From: Gallionella sp. UBA4121
GTDB lineage: Bacteria; Pseudomonadota; Gammaproteobacteria; Burkholderiales; Gallionellaceae
Assembly (NCBI GenBank): GCA_002381565.1
Contig: DFWZ01000021.1
Coordinates: 1-64,000 of the forward strand
DNA: 64,000 nucleotides
Direction: 5' to 3'
Shown here one piece after another: positions 45,202 to 55,958 of the stretch. The notes under the pieces are model-generated. The model was given only the letters and a program-made list of their open reading frames with translations. It had not been told where the DNA came from and did no database searches. A program made the position numbers and the translations under genes. Numbering within the stretch: position 1 is the stretch's first letter; each line of letters starts with the position of its first letter.

Positions 45202-47574
45202 TTAATTGCACACCGACCTGATTTGCAAAATATTGGTCTGTCCTTGCAACACCAGTTCTATTCCGGACTGTTTCAAGGTACGCAGGCCATGACTGACGGC
45301 CTCGGCTTGCAAGGCTTCAACCGTTCCCTGATGCTGAAGCAATTTTTTGATGGGCGCGGTCGCCTCAAGGAATTCATACAGCCCGACTCGCCCCTTGTAC
45401 CCCGTTCCACCGCATTCACGACATCCTTTGGGCAAATAGAGTGAAAATTCCCCCGCCGCATTGCGGTAGGTTTTTTTCCACTGCCGTACGATATCATCGG
45501 GATTAAAGGGCATGCCCAGGCAATACTCCTCAGCCAGCCCTTGTATTTCTTCGCTTGTGGCGGTATAGGCTTCCTTGCAGGAATAGCAGTATCGACGTGT
45601 CAGACGCTGCGCCAGAATTCCCACCAGCGCGTCGGAGAAGTTGAACGGGTCCATGCCCAGATCCAGCAACCGGACCATGCTCTCTGCCGCGCTGTTGGTG
45701 TGCAAGGTTGAAAACACCATATGGCCTGTCAGGGAAGCCTGAATGGCAATTTTCGCCGTCTCGGCATCGCGTATTTCACCCACCATGATCACATCCGGAT
45801 CGGCACGCAAAAAGCTGCGCATGGCCGCCGCAAACGTCCAGCCGATGTTCGAATTTACCTGTACCTGACGCAGCCCCTCCTGAGTAATTTCGATAGGATC
45901 CTCAGCCGTCCATATCTTGCGATCCGGCGAATTGATGAAGCCCAATACCGAGTGCAGTGTGGTCGTTTTTCCCGAACCTGTCGGCCCGCAAATCAGGAAA
46001 AGTCCGTACGGCTTCACCGCCAGCGCCTTGATCCTCTCCAGCACGTCGACTGGCAAGCCTATCGTTGCCAGCGGGATAGGTTTCGCTCCCGCCAACACAC
46101 GCATGACAACATCTTCCAGGCCATTGGCAGTCGGAACCGTTGCTACGCGAAATTCAATTTTTTGCTCCTGGCTGAGTTTGAGTTCAATTTTTCCGTCCTG
46201 CGGCCTGCGTTTTTCAGAAATATCCAGCCTTGCCATGATCTTTATTCTGGAGATCAGTGCTTTTCTGAAGGTCGGCGGAAACTCAAAATACTTGCTGATT
46301 ACCCCATCCTTGCGAAACCGCACCAGCGTATTGCGTTTGTCCGGGTAAGTCTCGATATGAATATCCGATACCCCCTGGTTGTAGGCATCGAGCATCATCT
46401 TATTGACCAGACCGACCAGGGTATTATCCGTTTCGGCAACCCCTTCTTCTAACGAGTCTTCATCATCGGTCACAAATGTCATGCCGACGGCGAGATCATC
46501 GATTTTCTGCCTGCTCGCCTTATGACCCCGCATTTCATTGATGACAAAAATAATATCTTCACGGGCGGCCAAAACCGGCACAACGGTAAGGTTGGTTATT
46601 ACGCGCAGTTCGTTCAAAGGCTCCCAAACCAGTGGATTCTCCATGGCCACGACCAGTGTCTGGTCGGTATGGTAAAGCGGCAATATGGTAAATTTTGTGA
46701 TGAAGCTGAGTGGCACCAGATGAAAGGTATCCGGGTCAACATAGAACTTGCGGAGATTGACAAAGGGAATGCCCAGTTTCTTGGCCAGCATGCTCTGAAT
46801 GACTTCGGTATTCACCACCCCCATATTGATGAGAATTTCGCCGAGTGCGATTTTTTTATCAGTGCGCTGCTTTTCCAGCGCTTGTTGCAGAATTTCCGGT
46901 GTAATCAGCTTCTCATTGACCAGCATATCGCCGAGCCTCAACACCGTTCCGGACTGACGTCCAAGCGCTGTCACCAGCTGCTCCGGGGTGACGATCTGCT
47001 CGTTGGTCAAATATTCACCCAACAACTGGCGGCGTAACTGCTCCTGCTTCTCAAGACCGGAATTAATTTCTTTATGGGTGGCAATATTTTCTTCGATCAG
47101 CATCTGACCGATTTTTTTACCTATCTGGTAGTGTTTGATTGATACGGCAGGAATAAAACAGCGAATAACCTCATGATCGGTATGTACCAGAAACAAATAG
47201 AGTCCGGTTTTATCAATCGCAAATCCTACCGTTTCCCCATCCAGCTTTTGGTCGTTCATAAACACGACAGAACAATGCTGTTTCTCGGAAGCGCTGAAAA
47301 CTTCCTCGTGTCCATCATGGAGCAGGCTGGCATTCTTAACCAGATGTACCGGCTGCAACAGGCGCAGGTAATTGATGGATTCCGCCTTGAATTTGGAAAC
47401 GCCCCCGTTGAAGGGCTGTATCTTGAAAATACCTTCCGCGGGGGAGAATTGGGTCAAGTCGCCAAATAACTCTTGCCCCTCACTGGAAATAATCAGGCAG
47501 GGCTCACTATCGAAGGCTGCAAGATCTTCTTCAAACTGGTAATAATGAGGGGTTGGCCATAGACTCAATTTCAT
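45202..47574 (-). CDS. Orphan GspE/PilB-type ATPase with four MshEN-like motifs
   Basis: 790 residues. An N-terminal region (1-150) of unknown fold is followed by four tandem 24-residue motifs whose Gly residues fall at 156, 186, 215 and 245; the third, RLGDMLVNEKLITPEILQQ, is closest to the c-di-GMP-binding MshEN consensus. Then N2 domain (SDIHIETY), Walker [13 protein letters not shown], Walker B DPDVIMVGEIRD, His box HMVFSTLHTNS and zinc cysteines YCYSC and GCRECGGTG. All catalytic parts are present, so it should power a type IV pilus or T2SS-like machine. No pilus genes adjoin it; partners must lie elsewhere. Start ATG 47574. Confidence 0.9.
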   Translation of the reverse strand: MKLSLWPTPHYYQFEEDLAAFDSEPCLIISSEGQELFGDLTQFSPAEGIFKIQPFNGGVSKFKAESINYLRLLQPVHLVKNASLLHDGHEEVFSASEKQHCSVVFMNDQKLDGETVGFAIDKTGLYLFLVHTDHEVIRCFIPAVSIKHYQIGKKIGQMLIEENIATHKEINSGLEKQEQLRRQLLGEYLTNEQIVTPEQLVTALGRQSGTVLRLGDMLVNEKLITPEILQQALEKQRTDKKIALGEILINMGVVNTEVIQSMLAKKLGIPFVNLRKFYVDPDTFHLVPLSFITKFTILPLYHTDQTLVVAMENPLVWEPLNELRVITNLTVVPVLAAREDIIFVINEMRGHKASRQKIDDLAVGMTFVTDDEDSLEEGVAETDNTLVGLVNKMMLDAYNQGVSDIHIETYPDKRNTLVRFRKDGVISKYFEFPPTFRKALISRIKIMARLDISEKRRPQDGKIELKLSQEQKIEFRVATVPTANGLEDVVMRVLAGAKPIPLATIGLPVDVLERIKALAVKPYGLFLICGPTGSGKTTTLHSVLGFINSPDRKIWTAEDPIEITQEGLRQVQVNSNIGWTFAAAMRSFLRADPDVIMVGEIRDAETAKIAIQASLTGHMVFSTLHTNSAAESMVRLLDLGMDPFNFSDALVGILAQRLTRRYCYSCKEAYTATSEEIQGLAEEYCLGMPFNPDDIVRQWKKTYRNAAGEFSLYLPKGCRECGGTGYKGRVGLYEFLEATAPIKKLLQHQGTVEALQAEAVSHGLRTLKQSGIELVLQGQTNILQIRSVCN

Positions 47575-47841
47575 TCGGGCTCCTTACAGCTAGGTAATTA
47601 GGATCATGCGGCGAATTATCCACCAATTCAGACCAACGGGCATGGAGAGTTTTATTTTCAGGGAGAGCTATTTTCCATGCCCGCCCCCGCTCTTCAATCC
47701 TGATGGATCGACTAGCCATTCGACCAAGCTGCCAGAAGACCGCAGCCAAGTCGCAGGTTATCTCCTGCAAACGGGGAAAGCGCAACGAAGGGGACGGAGC
47801 CAGGCAAATGAATCGCTACGCGAATTTCGCGTTTAATATAA

Positions 47842-49191
47842 CTAATCATCCCCACCCGGCTCTTGCACCCGAGTACGCGCCCACCCTTGCGCGAAGGTGA
47901 TGCGCAGTTCATCACCGACCGCCAGCTTGCTCGCATCCGATACCAGGTGACCGTTTTCATCCTGCACCAGGCTGTAGCCTCGCGCCAACACCTGCTGCGG
48001 ATTGAGCGAACTCAGGTGCTGAAAGGCCGCATCCAGCCTTGCCTGCCGCTGCATCTGGGTCGTGCGTACAGCATTGACCAGCCGCTCACTCAAATGAGTC
48101 TGTTTATCGTGCAGCCGGTGAAAATCGCTGCCCGCACCGCGCAGGCGTTGTGTGAATGACTGACATCGCCACTGCTGCTGCTGCATGCCGTGCGCAAAGT
48201 TGCGTTGCAGGCGCTGTTGCAGCAGATAGAGTTGTTGAGTCTGACGTTGCAACTGTTGTGCGGGATGAACGATGCGACGCTGCAAATAATCCACCGCCTG
48301 CATGGCGTTTTGCAGCCGGTTGCGCATCGGGCGCATCAGATGCTGCGCCGTATCTCGCAATCCTTGCAGCAGGGATAGGCGATCCGGCACGACGCGCTGT
48401 GCGGCGGCTGTGGGCGTAGGTGCGCGTTCATCGGCAACAAAATCGGCGATCGTGAAATCCGTCTCGTGACCTATGCCGCTGACGATGGGAATCGTACTGG
48501 CTTTGATGGCGCGCGCCACGACTTCTTCATTGAACGCCCACAGATCCTCGATACTGCCGCCACCGCGACACAAAATCAGCACGCAGCATTCGGCACGCAG
48601 GTTCGCTGTGCCAATAGCTTGCGCAATTTTCTCGGCGCTTCCCGCCCCCTGCACAGGCGTGGGATACAGCACGACAGGCACGCTGGGCAGGCGCAGCTTT
48701 AAGGTAGTGAGCACATCACGCAACGCGGCGGCCCCAATTGACGTGATGATGCCCACGCGTTTGGGAAAGGCAGGCAAGGCGCGCTTGCTCGTCGCGGCAA
48801 ACAGCCCTTCCTGTTCCAGCTTCTGCTTGAGCCTGGCAAACTGCTCATACAACACACCCAACCCCGCCGGACGCATCTGCTCGACCGTCAGTTGAAAATC
48901 GCCGCGCGCCTCATAAAGACTGGCTGCTGCCAGCACTTCGACCTGCAACCCGTTGGCCACAGCATTCTCCAGCGCAAGATTCTTGTGGCGGAACATCACG
49001 CAGCGCACTTGCGCCTGCTCATCCTTGAGCGAGAAATACCAGTGACCGGAAGCGGCCTTAACCAGGTTGCAGATTTCCCCCTTCACCCACAACAAGGGCA
49101 CATTGCCTTCGAGTAACTGATTGATTGCACGCGTGAGTTCAGACACGCGCAGCACGCGCTGTTTTTCCTCAAAAAATAGGGTAGCCGTCAT
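47842..49191 (-). CDS. xseA: Exodeoxyribonuclease VII large subunit
   Basis: 449 residues. N-terminal OB fold (LWVKGEICNLVKAASGHWYF), catalytic domain with GIITSIGAAALRD, GRGGGSIEDLWAFNEE and GIGHETDFTIADFVADERAPTP (cited by its parts), long coiled coil rich in Gln/Arg, and a C-terminal RGYSLVQDENG block. Degrades single-stranded DNA with XseB, whose gene is not in view. Its first codons lie inside the DnaA-box repeat element at 49171-49444. Confidence 0.96.
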   Translation of the reverse strand: MTATLFFEEKQRVLRVSELTRAINQLLEGNVPLLWVKGEICNLVKAASGHWYFSLKDEQAQVRCVMFRHKNLALENAVANGLQVEVLAAASLYEARGDFQLTVEQMRPAGLGVLYEQFARLKQKLEQEGLFAATSKRALPAFPKRVGIITSIGAAALRDVLTTLKLRLPSVPVVLYPTPVQGAGSAEKIAQAIGTANLRAECCVLILCRGGGSIEDLWAFNEEVVARAIKASTIPIVSGIGHETDFTIADFVADERAPTPTAAAQRVVPDRLSLLQGLRDTAQHLMRPMRNRLQNAMQAVDYLQRRIVHPAQQLQRQTQQLYLLQQRLQRNFAHGMQQQQWRCQSFTQRLRGAGSDFHRLHDKQTHLSERLVNAVRTTQMQRQARLDAAFQHLSSLNPQQVLARGYSLVQDENGHLVSDASKLAVGDELRITFAQGWARTRVQEPGGDD

Positions 49192-49444
49192 ATTGACAAT
49201 TCCAGATTATTCACAAAGTCAGGCGGCACGCGGCCTGGCGTCGCACCGGCTGTAACAAATTTACACAACTTACAGCAACATATTGATTTTAAATGATAAA
49301 TTAACATAACAAAAAACAGGCAGAATAAGAAAAACCCTTATAGCTCACCGCTTTAAAGCCCCAACCCACATCTTTATCCACAGAGTTATCCACAGATATT
49401 GTGGGTAAACAAAAATATCCTTTTAGAACTAGCAATTAGCTCAT
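49171..49444. repeat. DnaA-box element, copy B (xseA-exbB intergenic region)
   Basis: Two exact TTATCCACA boxes (49374-49382, 49386-49394) 3 bp apart and an inverted TTACCCACA (49400-49408), in AT-rich DNA between divergent xseA and exbB. Shares its order of blocks with 29471-29750: AATAGGG...ATTGACAATTC, CACAAAG, AAAAAACAGGCAG, TAAGAAAAACCCTTAT, then the boxes. Because the start of intact xseA is included, this is probably the source copy. Confidence 0.85.
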
Positions 49445-49588
49445 GATTGTTGAAGAAGAACCTGAGAAATCTTGCTCAACCCGCCGTGACACGCTACAGT
49501 TGCGCTTTCGGAACCTCTGAAGCGATCTTCCCGCAAGCGTAAAAGCGGGATAAGAGGTTTACAATTTAAGCACATTTGGAGAATCCCC

Positions 49589-50197
49589 GTGTTTGCAATC
49601 GTAGAAGCGGCTGGCTGGCCGATCTGGTTTTTGATTTTTGCGTCCATCATTGCGACTGGTTTAATTACCGAAAGACTGATTTCTCTGCGCAGCAGTCGGG
49701 TGACACCGCCCACCCTGCTCGATGAGGTGATCAAGGAACTCAAGCAGCGCGGGGTAAGCGACGGCATGTTAGCCAAGCTGGCTCAGCATTCGCCCCTGGG
49801 TTGCATCTTCGCCGCCGGCCTGAAAAACATCAAGAGCACGCCGGAGATCATGAAAGAATCCATCGAAGAAGCCGGACGTGCGGCGGCCCACGATCTGGAG
49901 CGCTTTCTCACCACGCTGGGAACGATTGCATCGATCAGCCCATTGCTGGGTCTGTTCGGCACGGTAGTCGGCATGATCGAAATTTTCGGTGCGCAAACGA
50001 CGGCAGGCAACAGTCCGGCCGTGCTGGCCCACGGCATTTCCGTGGCACTGTACAACACCGCCTTCGGACTGATCGTGGCGATACCCAGCATGATTTTTTA
50101 CCGTCATTTTCGCGCCAAAGCAGACAGCCTGACGATTGAAATGGAGCAGCAGGCAATCAAACTTGTCGAAATCGTGCACGGTCAGCGCAAAGGTTAG
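49589..50197 (+). CDS. exbB: MotA/TolQ/ExbB proton channel protein
   Basis: 202 residues from GTG 49589 with GGAG upstream. Three transmembrane helices: about 8-28 (WPIWFLIFASIIATGLI), about 108-130 (TLGTIASISPLLGLFGTVVG), about 150-170 (ALYNTAFGLIVAIPSMI). The polar Thr residues lining the ExbB channel are present. With ExbD it uses the proton gradient to energise TonB or a Tol-like system. Next to exbD and lpxK, the common betaproteobacterial order. Confidence 0.92.
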   Translation: MFAIVEAAGWPIWFLIFASIIATGLITERLISLRSSRVTPPTLLDEVIKELKQRGVSDGMLAKLAQHSPLGCIFAAGLKNIKSTPEIMKESIEEAGRAAAHDLERFLTTLGTIASISPLLGLFGTVVGMIEIFGAQTTAGNSPAVLAHGISVALYNTAFGLIVAIPSMIFYRHFRAKADSLTIEMEQQAIKLVEIVHGQRKG

Positions 50198-50199
50198 CG

Positions 50200-50619
50200 A
50201 TGAATTTTCAACGCGGACGCACTCGTGAAGAGCCGGAAATCAACCTGATTCCGATGATAGATGTGCTGCTGGTGATCCTGATCTTTCTGATGGTCACCAC
50301 CAGCTATGCCAAATACTCCGAATTGCAGATCAACCTGCCGCAAGCCGGCGGCGAGGCCAGCGCCTCGCAAGTGCAGCCCATCAATGTTGCGGTAGATGCC
50401 ACAGAACATTACGCTATCAACAACAGCGAAGTCAGGTTCAGCGGAGTCACTTCACTGGCCGCCTCACTGAAAAAAGCGGCGGGCGAGCAAACCGATCCTG
50501 TCATCGTCATCAATGCCGACGCCAAGACCCCGCATCAGGCCGTCATCAACGTGATGGAAGCGGCCCGCGAGGCAGGCTTCGGGCGCATTACCTTTGCCAC
50601 ACAGAACGAGGCCCATTAA
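50200..50619 (+). CDS. exbD: ExbD/TolR-family protein
   Basis: 139 residues. The single helix INLIPMIDVLLVILIFLMVT carries the conserved proton-binding Asp (MID, residue about 25), followed by a periplasmic domain (DPVIVINADAKTPHQAVINV). Partner of the channel protein 2 bp upstream. Confidence 0.94.
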   Translation: MNFQRGRTREEPEINLIPMIDVLLVILIFLMVTTSYAKYSELQINLPQAGGEASASQVQPINVAVDATEHYAINNSEVRFSGVTSLAASLKKAAGEQTDPVIVINADAKTPHQAVINVMEAAREAGFGRITFATQNEAH

Positions 50620-50624
50620 CCGGC

Positions 50625-51623
50625 ATGGCAGGACTTGAAACTTACTGGTACCGCATCAGCCCTGTCCACCTGATTCTGCTGCCTGCAAGCTGGCTGTTCG
50701 GGGCGCTTTCCGCATTGCGCCGCGTCCTGTACCACAGCCGCATCCTGAGCTCCTTCAAATTGCCAGTACCTGTCATCGTGATCGGCAACATTTCCGTGGG
50801 TGGCACCGGCAAAACCCCCCTCACCCTCGCTATCGCCCGGCAACTGGCAGATCACGGCCATCATCCAGTGATTGTCAGCCGCGGCTTTGGCGGCGACTCA
50901 CGTCAGCAGCTCGTCACAGAAAACAGTACGGTAGCAGAGGTAGGCGACGAACCATTGCTGATGGCGCAACGCCGCATTTGCCCGGTATGGGTGGGGGAAA
51001 ATCGCGTCGCTGCCGCCAATGCGGCGCTAAAAGAAAACCCGCAATGCGATGTGGTGCTATGCGATGACGGCTTGCAGCATTACCGCTTGCAGCGCGACGT
51101 TGAACTTGTTGTGATCGACGGGGTACGCCGCTTCGGCAACGGCTATCTGCTCCCCGCAGGCCCCCTGCGTGAACCTGTGTCCCGCCTGAAAACGGCGGAT
51201 GCCGTGGTGATCAATGGCGGCAAAAGTCGTCCCCAAACGCAAAACCAGTATCCCATGCAGTTATCCGGGGATATTTTCCAGAACCTGCGCCATCCCGACA
51301 AGACCGCGACCGCCCATGACTTGCAGGGATTACGCCTGCATGCCGTGGCCGGCATCGGCCATCCGCAGCGTTTCTTTGACCTTCTGAAATCGCAGGGATT
51401 AACCGTTATCCCGCATGCATTTGCCGACCATTACCCCTACCAGGCCTGTGATCTGATCTTCGATGATTGCGATGCGCTACTCCTCACCGAAAAAGATGCG
51501 GTAAAATGCGCCGCATTCGCTGATGACAATTTCTGGGTATTGCGAGTGGATGCTCAGGTTGACCCGGCCCTGTTTGATTACCTACTGCGAAAGATTGCCA
51601 TTCATGGACGCAAAACTGCTTGA
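50625..51623 (+). CDS. lpxK: Tetraacyldisaccharide 4'-kinase
   Basis: 332 residues. N-terminal membrane-associated helix ([20 protein letters not shown]), P-loop [18 protein letters not shown] (about 56-73), catalytic [13 protein letters not shown]. Phosphorylates the 4' position of the lipid A disaccharide at the inner membrane. Its product, after Kdo addition and export, is the target of the arn pathway encoded upstream in the window. 5 bp after exbD; overlaps the Trm112-type gene. Confidence 0.96.
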   Translation: MAGLETYWYRISPVHLILLPASWLFGALSALRRVLYHSRILSSFKLPVPVIVIGNISVGGTGKTPLTLAIARQLADHGHHPVIVSRGFGGDSRQQLVTENSTVAEVGDEPLLMAQRRICPVWVGENRVAAANAALKENPQCDVVLCDDGLQHYRLQRDVELVVIDGVRRFGNGYLLPAGPLREPVSRLKTADAVVINGGKSRPQTQNQYPMQLSGDIFQNLRHPDKTATAHDLQGLRLHAVAGIGHPQRFFDLLKSQGLTVIPHAFADHYPYQACDLIFDDCDALLLTEKDAVKCAAFADDNFWVLRVDAQVDPALFDYLLRKIAIHGRKTA

Positions 51624-51789
51624 TATCCTCGTTTGCCCCTTGTGCAAATCGCCTTTGATCTATCGCAAAGCCGAGCAGGAGCTGATTTGCAAACCTGACC
51701 GGCTGGCATATAAAATCGAAGACGGCATTCCGGTCATGCTGGCCGATGAAGCGCGCAAGCTTACCCCTGAAGAATACGAAGCACTCTAA
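51604..51789 (+). CDS. Trm112-family (YcaR-like) protein
   Basis: 61 residues from ATG 51604, overlapping the lpxK stop by 20 bp. Zinc-ribbon-like [18 protein letters not shown]; only the first CPLC pair is seen, the second pair is replaced ([13 protein letters not shown] has one Cys). Ends in [19 protein letters not shown]. Usual neighbour of lpxK and kdsB; bacterial role unclear. Confidence 0.93.
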   Translation: MDAKLLDILVCPLCKSPLIYRKAEQELICKPDRLAYKIEDGIPVMLADEARKLTPEEYEAL

Positions 51790-51812
51790 AGTGAATTTTC
51801 ACAGCTTACAAA

Positions 51813-52589
51813 ATGGTTGATTTTCACGTCGTCATTCCGGCACGCCACGCCTCCACCCGACTGCCCGGAAAGCCGCTGCTGCACATCGCGGGCAAGCCCA
51901 TGGTGGTGCGGGTTGCCGAACAGGCGGCCAAAAGCGGCGCGCAGCAAATCTGGATTGCCACCGACCATCATGCGATTGCCAACGTGGTGCACGAGCATGG
52001 CTTCAAGGCCTGCATCACGCGCGACAACCATGTCAGCGGCACGGATCGCATCGCCGAGGTAGTTGAGAGACAAGGCTGGCCGGATGAGTGCATCGTGGTG
52101 AACGTGCAGGGCGACGAACCGATGATGCCGCCCGCGCTGATACGCGCCGTGGCGCAGCATCTGCACGACCATCCCGAATGCGCGATTGCCACCGCCTGCC
52201 ATGCCATTGACGATGAAGCGGCCATGAAAAACCCCAACATCGTCAAGACGGTACTGGACATCAACGGCAACGCGCTGTATTTCAGCAGAGCACCGATTCC
52301 CTACCCGCGCGATGCGTTTGCTGCGGGTGAGGGACTGCCCGCCCAATTGCCGGTGTTGCGACATATCGGAATTTACGCCTATCGCGCCAGCTTCCTGCGC
52401 GCTTACGGGCAACTGTCGCCAGCCCTCATCGAACAGTACGAGTCGCTGGAACAATTGCGCGCGCTGTATCACGGCTACAAAATCGGCGTGTTCATCGCCG
52501 ATGAAGCGCCCCCTGGCGGCGTCGACACGGAACAGGACTTGCAGGCGGCCAGAGACACATTCAAAAAAACAGTTAGTTGTGAGCAGTAA
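51813..52589 (+). CDS. kdsB: CMP-Kdo synthetase
   Basis: 258 residues. Nucleotidyltransferase start VVIPARHASTRLPGKPL, VNVQGDEPMMPP with a metal Asp, YFSRAPIPYPRD, and HIGIYAYRASFL. Activates Kdo as CMP-Kdo in the cytoplasm for transfer to lipid A. 23 bp after the Trm112-type gene. After its stop come GTGAGTAGT-type simple repeats (52577-52600). Confidence 0.96.
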   Translation: MVDFHVVIPARHASTRLPGKPLLHIAGKPMVVRVAEQAAKSGAQQIWIATDHHAIANVVHEHGFKACITRDNHVSGTDRIAEVVERQGWPDECIVVNVQGDEPMMPPALIRAVAQHLHDHPECAIATACHAIDDEAAMKNPNIVKTVLDINGNALYFSRAPIPYPRDAFAAGEGLPAQLPVLRHIGIYAYRASFLRAYGQLSPALIEQYESLEQLRALYHGYKIGVFIADEAPPGGVDTEQDLQAARDTFKKTVSCEQ

Positions 52590-52600
52590 GTGGTGAGTAG

Positions 52601-53305
<705 letters not shown>

Positions 53306-53307
53306 GC

Positions 53308-53709
53308 ATGACAAGCAAACCGGTTCTCACGCTGATTGATGCCAAACGGATTGCCGCTGCCGCCGAAGCCGAAGCGCTGCGCAATAACTGGCGCGTGGTC
53401 ATCGCGGTGGTCGACGATGGCGGGCATCTGCTTTATCTTCAGCGCAGTCACGACACCCAGTTCGGCAGCGTGGAAACGGCAATCGCAAAAGCCCATGCTG
53501 CCATTGCCTTCCGTCGCCCCACCAAAACCTCCGAAGATGCAGTATTGAGCGGACGACTGATACACCTGGCCCTGCCGGGCGTCATTCCGGCCGAAGGTGG
53601 CGTACCGCTATACCTTAACGGCATCGTCGTCGGTGGCCTGGGGATCAGCGGCGTTCGTTCCTCTGAAGACGGACAAGTCGCAGCTGCCGGTTTGGCTGCG
53701 CTGACATGA
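53308..53709 (+). CDS. GlcG/HbpS family protein
   Basis: 133 residues, one GlcG/HbpS (DUF336) domain: VVIAVVDDGGHLLYLQRSHD, GSVETAIAKAHAAIAFRRPT, AEGGVPLYLNGIVVGGLGISG. Family members bind haem or other small ligands; no signal peptide here, so cytoplasmic. 2 bp after adk, so probably co-transcribed. Ligand unknown. Confidence 0.9.
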   Translation: MTSKPVLTLIDAKRIAAAAEAEALRNNWRVVIAVVDDGGHLLYLQRSHDTQFGSVETAIAKAHAAIAFRRPTKTSEDAVLSGRLIHLALPGVIPAEGGVPLYLNGIVVGGLGISGVRSSEDGQVAAAGLAALT

Positions 53710-53831
53710 TCGACTGGCTATTGCCCCGCCTGGTTTAAATATCATCTGACTCTGTTTGCGTCGATGCTGCTATGATGATGGCAGCTTGAAAACAGGTAGC
53801 GGCTCGTGGTTCAACTCTTTGGGAGAAAATC

Positions 53832-55853
53832 ATGTCGGGTGGTCTAGGCTTTGCGCTGTTGTGTGCCGTAATAGCAATCTTGTATGGCTTGTTTTCAATC
53901 AAATGGATATTGTCCCGCCCGACCGGCAGCGAGCGAATGCGTGAAATCGCCGCTGCGATACAGGAAGGCGCCACCGCCTACCTCGCAAGGCAATACCTCA
54001 CCATCGCCGTCGTAGGCCTGATACTGTTCGCCATCATCTTCGCAGCGCTGGGCTGGCAAACTGCCATCGGATTCGCAATAGGCGCCCTGCTCTCGGGTGC
54101 GGCGGGATTCATCGGCATGAACATCTCCGTGCGTGCCAATATCCGCACCGCTGAAGCTGCCAAGAAAAGCCTGAACGCTGCCCTCGATGTCTCCTTCAAG
54201 GGCGGCGCCATCACCGGCATGCTGGTGGTAGGACTGGGCCTGCTGGGGGTCGCCGGCTATTACACCTTCCTGATCAGTGCTGGCGACAGTCTGACTGAAG
54301 CTACCCACGCGCTGGTAGGACTGGGCTTCGGCGGATCGCTGATTTCCATCTTTGCGCGACTCGGCGGCGGCATTTTCACCAAGGGCGCGGATGTCGGTGC
54401 CGACCTGGTGGGCAAAGTCGAAGCGGGCATACCCGAAGACGACCCGCGCAATCCGGCGGTGATTGCCGATAACGTCGGGGACAATGTCGGCGACTGTGCC
54501 GGCATGGCGGCAGATCTGTTCGAGACATACGCGGTCACCATCATTGCCACCATGATGCTGGGCGGACTCCTGATGAGCAACGCAGGCGCGAACGCGGTGA
54601 TTTATCCGCTGGTGCTGGGCGGATTTTCCATCATCGCCTCCATCATAGGCACCTTCTTCGTCAAGGCGCGTCCGGGCGGCAAGATCATGAACGCGCTGTA
54701 CCGGGGTCTTGCAGTATCCGCCGTATTGGCCCTGATCGCCTTCTACCCGATAACGAATTGGATCATGGGGAACAACGGCCTGTATAGCGTAGGCGCCCTG
54801 TACGGTTCCACCGTCATCGGTCTGTTGCTGACCGCAGCGCTGGTGTGGATCACCGAATACTATACCGCGACCGAATATGCGCCGGTGCGCCACATCGCCT
54901 TCGCTTCCACCACAGGACATGGCACCAACATCATCGCGGGCCTTGGCGTATCCATGAAATCCACCGCGGCCCCCGTACTGGCGGTCTGTCTGGCCATCAT
55001 GGGCGCGTACTCGATGGCAGGCCTGTATGGCATCGCCATCGCCGCCACCGCGATGCTGTCCATGACCGGCATCATCGTGGCGCTGGACGCGTACGGCCCG
55101 ATCACCGACAACGCCGGCGGCATCGCCGAAATGTCCAAACTACCCGATGAGGTACGTGTGATTACCGATGCGCTCGATGCCGTGGGCAACACCACCAAGG
55201 CGGTCACCAAAGGCTATGCCATCGGCTCGGCAGGACTCGCAGCCCTGGTGCTGTTCGCCGACTACACCCACGCGCTGGAAGCACACCTGCATACCCCCAT
55301 GCTGTTCGACTTGTCGAATCATATGGTCATCGTCGGCTTATTTCTCGGCGGCATGATTCCCTATCTGTTCGGTGCAATGGGCATGGAAGCGGTAGGACGG
55401 GCGGCGGGCGCCGTGGTGGTCGAAGTGCGCCGCCAGTTCAAGGAAATCCCCGGCATCATGGATGGCACCGGCAAACCGGAATACGGCACTTGCGTGGACA
55501 TGCTGACTAAAGCCGCAATCCGTGAAATGCTCATCCCGTCCTTGCTGCCGGTCGCCGTTCCCGTCGTGGTCGGCCTGGCACTGGGTCCGCAGGCGTTGGG
55601 CGGCGTGCTGGTGGGCACCATCATCACCGGCATCTTCGTCGCGATCTCCATGACCACGGGCGGCGGCGCATGGGATAACGCCAAGAAATACATCGAGGAG
55701 GGCAACTACGGCGGCAAGGGTTCGGAGGCGCACAAGGCCGCCGTGACCGGAGATACCGTGGGCGATCCGTACAAGGACACCGCAGGACCTGCGATCAACC
55801 CGCTGATCAAGATCATCAATATCGTCGCGCTGATGATCGTTCCGCTGCTCTGA
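53832..55853 (+). CDS. hppA: Membrane-bound proton-pumping pyrophosphatase
   Basis: 673 residues with about sixteen transmembrane helices. Pyrophosphate and metal ligands in [33 protein letters not shown] (about 199-222), and the second acidic block [21 protein letters not shown] carries Lys at the site that is Ala in K+-dependent enzymes, so this is the K+-independent H+-pump class. It recovers energy from pyrophosphate made by biosynthesis. GGGAGAAAATC precedes the ATG. Monocistronic. Confidence 0.96.
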   Translation: MSGGLGFALLCAVIAILYGLFSIKWILSRPTGSERMREIAAAIQEGATAYLARQYLTIAVVGLILFAIIFAALGWQTAIGFAIGALLSGAAGFIGMNISVRANIRTAEAAKKSLNAALDVSFKGGAITGMLVVGLGLLGVAGYYTFLISAGDSLTEATHALVGLGFGGSLISIFARLGGGIFTKGADVGADLVGKVEAGIPEDDPRNPAVIADNVGDNVGDCAGMAADLFETYAVTIIATMMLGGLLMSNAGANAVIYPLVLGGFSIIASIIGTFFVKARPGGKIMNALYRGLAVSAVLALIAFYPITNWIMGNNGLYSVGALYGSTVIGLLLTAALVWITEYYTATEYAPVRHIAFASTTGHGTNIIAGLGVSMKSTAAPVLAVCLAIMGAYSMAGLYGIAIAATAMLSMTGIIVALDAYGPITDNAGGIAEMSKLPDEVRVITDALDAVGNTTKAVTKGYAIGSAGLAALVLFADYTHALEAHLHTPMLFDLSNHMVIVGLFLGGMIPYLFGAMGMEAVGRAAGAVVVEVRRQFKEIPGIMDGTGKPEYGTCVDMLTKAAIREMLIPSLLPVAVPVVVGLALGPQALGGVLVGTIITGIFVAISMTTGGGAWDNAKKYIEEGNYGGKGSEAHKAAVTGDTVGDPYKDTAGPAINPLIKIINIVALMIVPLL

Positions 55854-55958
55854 CAGACACTGCCCGCACAAAGCGCTGGCAGTCAGCTAGTGACATATGC
55901 AAACAACATGATTGCATGTGCCACCATACTACGTGAACGACCGCAATACCAACACCCC

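Noticed and set aside
47531..47785. 84-residue frame upstream of the orphan ATPase
   Set aside because: Overlaps the ATPase start in another frame and shows no domain or ribosome site.
53895..54920. 341-codon minus-strand open frame
   Set aside because: Antisense to hppA; the composition (Gly/Gln/His/Asp-rich) is typical of shadow frames in GC-rich codons.
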